Below, piece after piece: positions 59,291-64,000 of a stretch of DNA of 64,000 nt; the first letter of the stretch is position 1; each line of letters starts with the position of its first letter. The DNA comes from Chanos chanos (Eukaryota > Chordata > Actinopteri > Gonorynchiformes > Chanidae). The notes beneath the pieces were generated by a model, which was not told the origin of the DNA, searched no databases, and was given only the letters and a program-made list of their open reading frames with translations. A program made the position numbers and the translations under genes. The DNA lies in assembly GCF_902362185.1 (NCBI RefSeq), contig NC_044503.1, positions 11,281,957-11,345,956 of the forward strand, written 5' to 3'.

Positions 59291-60345
59291 ATTTTCCTCT
59301 ATGCTTTGTCCTTTCTTTTTTATCTGAATGCGCAATCGATCTTTTGATCCAATGATTCCTAAGTGGTTACTGTAGCACATCTTTTAGTTGTTGCGAACAA
59401 ATGCAAGCGCTTCTCTGTTCTTCTCATTACGGAATCATTTTGCGGTGTTTTGTAGCCTACATTTAATTCAGATCATTTTTAGCATGTTAAATTTCCCCTT
59501 GTTATCCATAACAGTTTAACACAGACTGTGTGATGTTTTCTCGAGCGGAAGTAGCACATGAAGTAACCACACATTAATAATTAATCGTGACATCAATGAA
59601 ATAGTACGATGCCATTATTTTAACATTTCAGCCTTTCGAACGTAATCATGAATGAATTTGTGTCTATGTTCGGCCATATCAGTAATACTGTACAACCAAC
59701 TCTAACTCAAAATAGGCAGATGTAATCTCTCAGCAGCGCCTCTATAGTGTCCCATCATCAAATTGAGGTGCAGAGGGAAAAAACGCTACTGGTAAATAAC
59801 AGTCTGCCCCTTGTTGCCAGTTCACCGGCATTACGCATCCAGGGATTTGTTTTGCTAAAAAAAACTTCACTACTTGCTCAAGCTGTAAAAGCTGAAGGTT
59901 ATGTATACAATTCCCAGCTGATTAAATAGGCAAATACAAGAAGCTATCGTTGAGAAGAGGTTGTTAGGGTTCATCCATCTATGCAAACAGTCGTCAGACA
60001 AAGCTGGCAATAGACTGCTAGTAAATGACCTTTCACCAACTAGTGGCTTACACTAAATAGTCTTGCAAATGTTAAATCGTTGCTCAGCCAGTTGTCTGTA
60101 AAACTCCCTGGTAATAGCATCAGGTTCCCGTGTAAATCATTCTGCTTGTTCACAACACTTCATTTTAGTTTCCGTCATGGTCGATAAGACACTGACTTTT
60201 CGGGGACCTCTTGTACCGCCTACCTCTCTCTAGGTAACAACGCTGTTTCCACTTCCATCCTTTTGGACCTACGTGGGCTGTTCCGGATGTAACGCCTACC
60301 TCCCTCCACTCCTCTGATCCTCTTATCCACTAGAAGGCGGCTAAG
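59291..60345. other. Intergenic region and syp promoter / 5' UTR
   Basis: No exon recognised before the syp ATG. The last 150 bases are pyrimidine-rich with several CpG and probably hold the start site; no TATA box is visible. Confidence 0.5.
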
Positions 60346-62020
60346 ATGGATATGATCAACCAGGTAGGGCTCTCGTGCAGCAATTCAGATATTTATTCAT
60401 AAAATAAGGGACAATGTTTCGCGGTACTGTATTGGGCATCCCATGCCAAGAAAGTGTATTTCTTAAGAATTATGAAACAATGTAATGAGTATTTAACATG
60501 AAATATACGACATTTAACGTCGGCTTTGATCCTGCAGACGTTGCAGGACCATGTTTTATTTAATGCATAAATGAATGAAAAGAAACAGAAATACCTCTCA
60601 AAACTATGTTCTGGCTGAGCAGAGGGGTTCTTTTTAAGTGACGGAGTTTGTATTATGCAGTTATTTGCTTTACAAAAGTACTAATACAATTTGTACCACC
60701 AATTTGGACCAGCGAGTTTGCACTGAGATTTTTCGTGAATGAGTTACGAAAAAATAAACCAGCCTGTCATCGTAGAATATACAGAGAAGCTTTGATATCC
60801 TTCTCTCTAGTAAACGGTTTAGGGTACATGCTGTTTCAATTAACACGGCAAAGTAGACTATATATTATTCCGCTCGGTGATAATACTTTTTCTGCAAGGG
60901 GAATCACTGTTTTTCTCGTTGCAACACATTTTATACCCTTTTAGCTTGTTTTCGTTTGTTCATCTGTCGACAAGGCTAGTGGATATTACTCTGTTTTATT
61001 GTTATTTTCATAGGTTGTCATAGGTTCATTTTGTCAGAATCTAACATTTAACGTTGCGTTATGAACAAGATGTGATGTGCATTTTTTAGTTTACTTATTT
61101 GTATGAGTTCAGGGTCTGATCTTGCGAAAGAATTCTTGCACATCATCAATTGCCCCTTGAGAATGCAGCTTTAGGTAAGGCTATATATAACTGTACAATA
61201 AGTGCCGCATTCGGCCTCGCATGGCCGCTGGGTACAGCCTGTGTAACCAGCAACTAGAAAGTCACAGGTATAGCAGGTCTACGTGTCTGTTTGCTAACCC
61301 ACTGAACATTCACATAAGAAACATTCGCATAAGCTGCTTTATCTAATGCTGGCAAAGTCTTTAACTCACTGGTGCGCTCTATTGGTTGCTTCATAGACGG
61401 TGTCGTGGCTTTGTCACACCGCTAGAGCGGTGCAGATAAAAAGCCAGAGCAAAATTACTACAAGATACCGTACAGTATCAGCAGACAACGGTCCCTGCAG
61501 GAAAACAGTTCGGCAAAATAAGTCCTACATTACTTGAAGGTGCAATGGACAGAATCGGTCCTTTGTTTTGATAAAGTGAGGGAAGGAAATATTATCACTC
61601 TCGTATACCTTTGTAGGAGAATAATGCAACACACAGTCCATGAGGTCCACTTGTTTTGTTCATCATTTGAGGGGACTAATGGAGGAATTTAACATGATAG
61701 AGCCAGCATGCAAATCTTCACTCACAACGCATATCAATAGTTTTCTTCAAAAGAATAACTGGTCGTAAAACTACACGACAATCCATAAAATGTGTACACA
61801 AGATCCATAAAATGCCATTATAATTCACAAAACACCACTCTTTTGTTATTTCACGGGTTATCTGGATGTTTGATTGCTTTATTTTAAAGTGATTTCAGTA
61901 CAGTTTGGTGAAACTTGTTTCTGATAAGAGGATCGTCAATATCTGTTTTCACAGTTGGTCGCCACCGGGCAATTCACCATTTGCAAACAGCCTTTGGGAT
62001 TCATAAAGATTCTACAATGG
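60346..62020 (+). CDS. syp: Synaptophysin, first two coding exons, continues beyond the right edge
   Basis: Exon 1 (60346-60363) encodes MDMINQ and exon 2 (61955-62020) encodes LVATGQFTICKQPLGF and IKILQW, both phase 0. This matches the human start ADMDVVNQLVAGGQFRV...PLGFVKVLQW, just before the first membrane span of the MARVEL domain. An in-frame TAG sits five codons above the ATG, and the Kozak context has A at -3 and G at +4, fixing the start. Synaptophysin is the abundant four-span synaptic vesicle glycoprotein that binds synaptobrevin. The next exon (VFAIFAFATCG-type) was not found before base 64000. Neighbouring cacna1f is conserved with mammals. Confidence 0.88.
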
Positions 62021-64000
62021 GTAAGATGCTTTGATATTCAAACTAGTGTCTGAAGAATGTGAGTCTCGGTCATGTATGGGGCCAATGTGCGTGATATTGA
62101 ACACTGTTTGAGAAGTTACCAGTCATGTTCCCAAAGTTAGAGTGAAATGCAAGTTCAGAGTGACGGTATGTAGGATAGCGGTTAAAATTAAGATTTAAAG
62201 TTGTTAACATTACAAACGGTATTTGTACTGAACATATTTCACAAGGAACATACGGTTTGAACTGAGGAATATTAAGAAGCGTCTTTGCAGTGTTAAAGAC
62301 AGGACTTCTGTGAAATCTGTTCATCACTTGATACGTTTTGTCTGGGAAACCAGCAATACAACTCTTTTGGACAGATAACGTAGGCAAGACATACTTGAAA
62401 AACAGGAACTGAAGCAGTCTAAATACAATAAAAGTCACGGAAGGAAAAAGCAGATTTTTAAAAATATCAGTAAACTATATGAAAGTAGTGATAATGATAT
62501 TGTTTAAAAGCAAAGCAAAGACCATGGACTGTAAAATAAATAAATTAATTTAAAAAAAAAACAAAAAAAAACAAGCTTGTAATACTTCTAAAAGTAATAC
62601 AGGAGATTAACAGAACAAGGGATCAGATTTCACTGTGACTTTTAATGTCTCTGGCAGTCACTCAGTGATTGGTCGTACATCACATTCCGCGCTTGGTGGA
62701 TTGGCTGTAAATCAGCCTGTGTGTTCCGTGTTGTTTGGACAGCTTTTCTGATAAATCAGCACAGGCCTGTATTTGTCTCACCGCTGGGCACAGAAACTGA
62801 AGTCACCCTCTCAACACAAATCAATACAATCAATTGACACTTCTGCACACACATGCGCATGTGCACACACACACACACACAGAAAGGGGAGGGGGTTGCC
62901 ATAATTTTACAGAGAATGAAAACATTTGAATGTATCAGCGCAGAACTTTCTTCACTGCATGGTAGATATTGAATTATTCTGAAGGAGAAACTATTGGACT
63001 ATTGGTGAAATATACCTCTATACCTCTTTACCCTGTGAAAAATGTGAGTATTTTGCAGAGGCTGATAGTTATACTTAGATAATACACTGTAAAGAGTACA
63101 TACTTCATCTGACATGACATCATGTTCTGTACCAATACATAACATCCATACTATCTTTGTCTGACCCTCCATACCATCAGCACCCAGATACAGCATACCA
63201 AATGCTCAGCGTTATAGCTTATTATATGATTTATCAGTTAGTCATTGTAGGATATTGTATTAAAAGCGGACAAATAAGCTGACAGTATCAATGTCTTCTC
63301 TCATACCCTCTCATTCTCTGCGACACTTTCTTTCACATTTGTGTTGTGGTATTGACACAATGACATGTTACCGATTCCATGACTAGTTCTGTCCTACATG
63401 TGGCTCATGGAACTGAAGGTCAAATGAATGTCTGCAGTGTTTTAGGTTTGCATTATTAATCTGTGCAGGCCTGAGGCATAGTCCTCGCTGTCATACTGAG
63501 CCAATGGACCACAGTGAGCAGTGGAGTCAATACACTGTTATAGTGGGGCTTATTGCCACTATACTGTTGGGTGCTCCCTTGGACAGCATACTGTACTGCA
63601 TATGTTTTTCCTATTTGCAGTGTGTGTGTGTGTGTGTGTGTGTGTTTGTGTGTGTGTGTGCGTGCGAGTGAGTACGTGTGTTTGCGCATGTGTGTGTGCG
63701 TGTGTGTGTGTGTATGTGTGTGTGTGTTTGTGTGTGTGTGCTCTCTTTAAGGTTTTTCAACTGCTTACACAGCTACATTTTGATGAATGACCAGAGATAT
63801 ACCCACACCTTCCTAAAGCATAACAGCACAGAGAAACAAGCTATTTGTATATGAATAAACATGCAAGTGTGGTATTGTGTTCAAATGAGCAAAGGCCAAA
63901 TTCTGCTATATAAAGCAGTAGTTAAATAATGTTCTGTAGTTGCTTGCCAAAATGGCAGAATCTCAGTTACTGCAGCCCACCATTCTAGTGTTACAGTGGT
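62021..64000 (+). other. syp intron 2, incomplete at the right edge
   Basis: Unique AT-rich sequence with a short CA run at 62868-62880 and a GT-rich repeat at 63621-63739. No further exon, RNA or mobile element recognised. Confidence 0.6.
63621..63739. repeat. (GT)n microsatellite in syp intron 2
   Basis: About 120 bases of GT with interruptions. Cysteine-valine translations across it are artefacts. Confidence 0.9.

Overview
The window is vertebrate nuclear DNA, almost certainly from a teleost fish. The evidence is compact intron-exon genes with vertebrate proteins, dense CA/GA microsatellites, a tRNA-derived SINE, and a gene set matching human Xp11.23 (GPKOW-MAGIX, TIMM17B-PQBP1, PRAF2, SYP-CACNA1F) packed into about 60 kb. 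Species cannot be named from sequence alone. All exon joins below were made by eye from splice signals and reading phase; every complete gene closes in frame from ATG to stop.

Layout. 1-5262 (minus): the first two visible coding exons of a MAGI-family scaffold gene (magix-like), running off the left edge. 5263-17523: a 12 kb interval with no recognisable coding exon, probably holding the upstream non-coding exon(s) of the MAGI gene and regulatory DNA. 17524-24415 (plus): gpkow, 11 coding exons. 25411-27004 (minus): pqbp1, six coding exons plus a non-coding 5' exon, tail to tail with gpkow. About 28440-29673 (minus): a small spliced non-coding gene with very short exons whose introns carry box C/D snoRNAs resembling SNORD49 and SNORD65 plus a third SNORD65-like sequence; it looks like the fish counterpart of the mammalian SNHG29 snoRNA host. 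29827-32717 (plus): timm17b, six exons, head to head with the snoRNA host. 34233-35589 (plus): praf2, three exons. 37661-58112 (plus): the complete cacna1f gene (Cav1.4 L-type calcium channel), 48 coding exons, about 2038 residues. 60346 to the right edge (plus): the first two coding exons of syp (synaptophysin).

Themes. gpkow and pqbp1 encode spliceosome-associated proteins and the host gene makes rRNA-modification guides, so the middle of the window is an RNA-processing neighbourhood. cacna1f and syp both act at the presynaptic terminal, Cav1.4 above all at photoreceptor ribbon synapses, and praf2 is also known from vesicle membranes. The most unusual observations are in cacna1f and the snoRNA host: two U12-type introns (one apparently AT-AA), a fourfold 46-bp tandem duplication carrying a 5' splice site, a 21-nt microexon in the IVS3-S4 linker, substitutions around the domain IV selectivity filter, an Asn-Gly-Tyr-rich tail segment, and a diverged SNORD65 copy. 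No virus-derived element, CRISPR array or tRNA gene was recognised.
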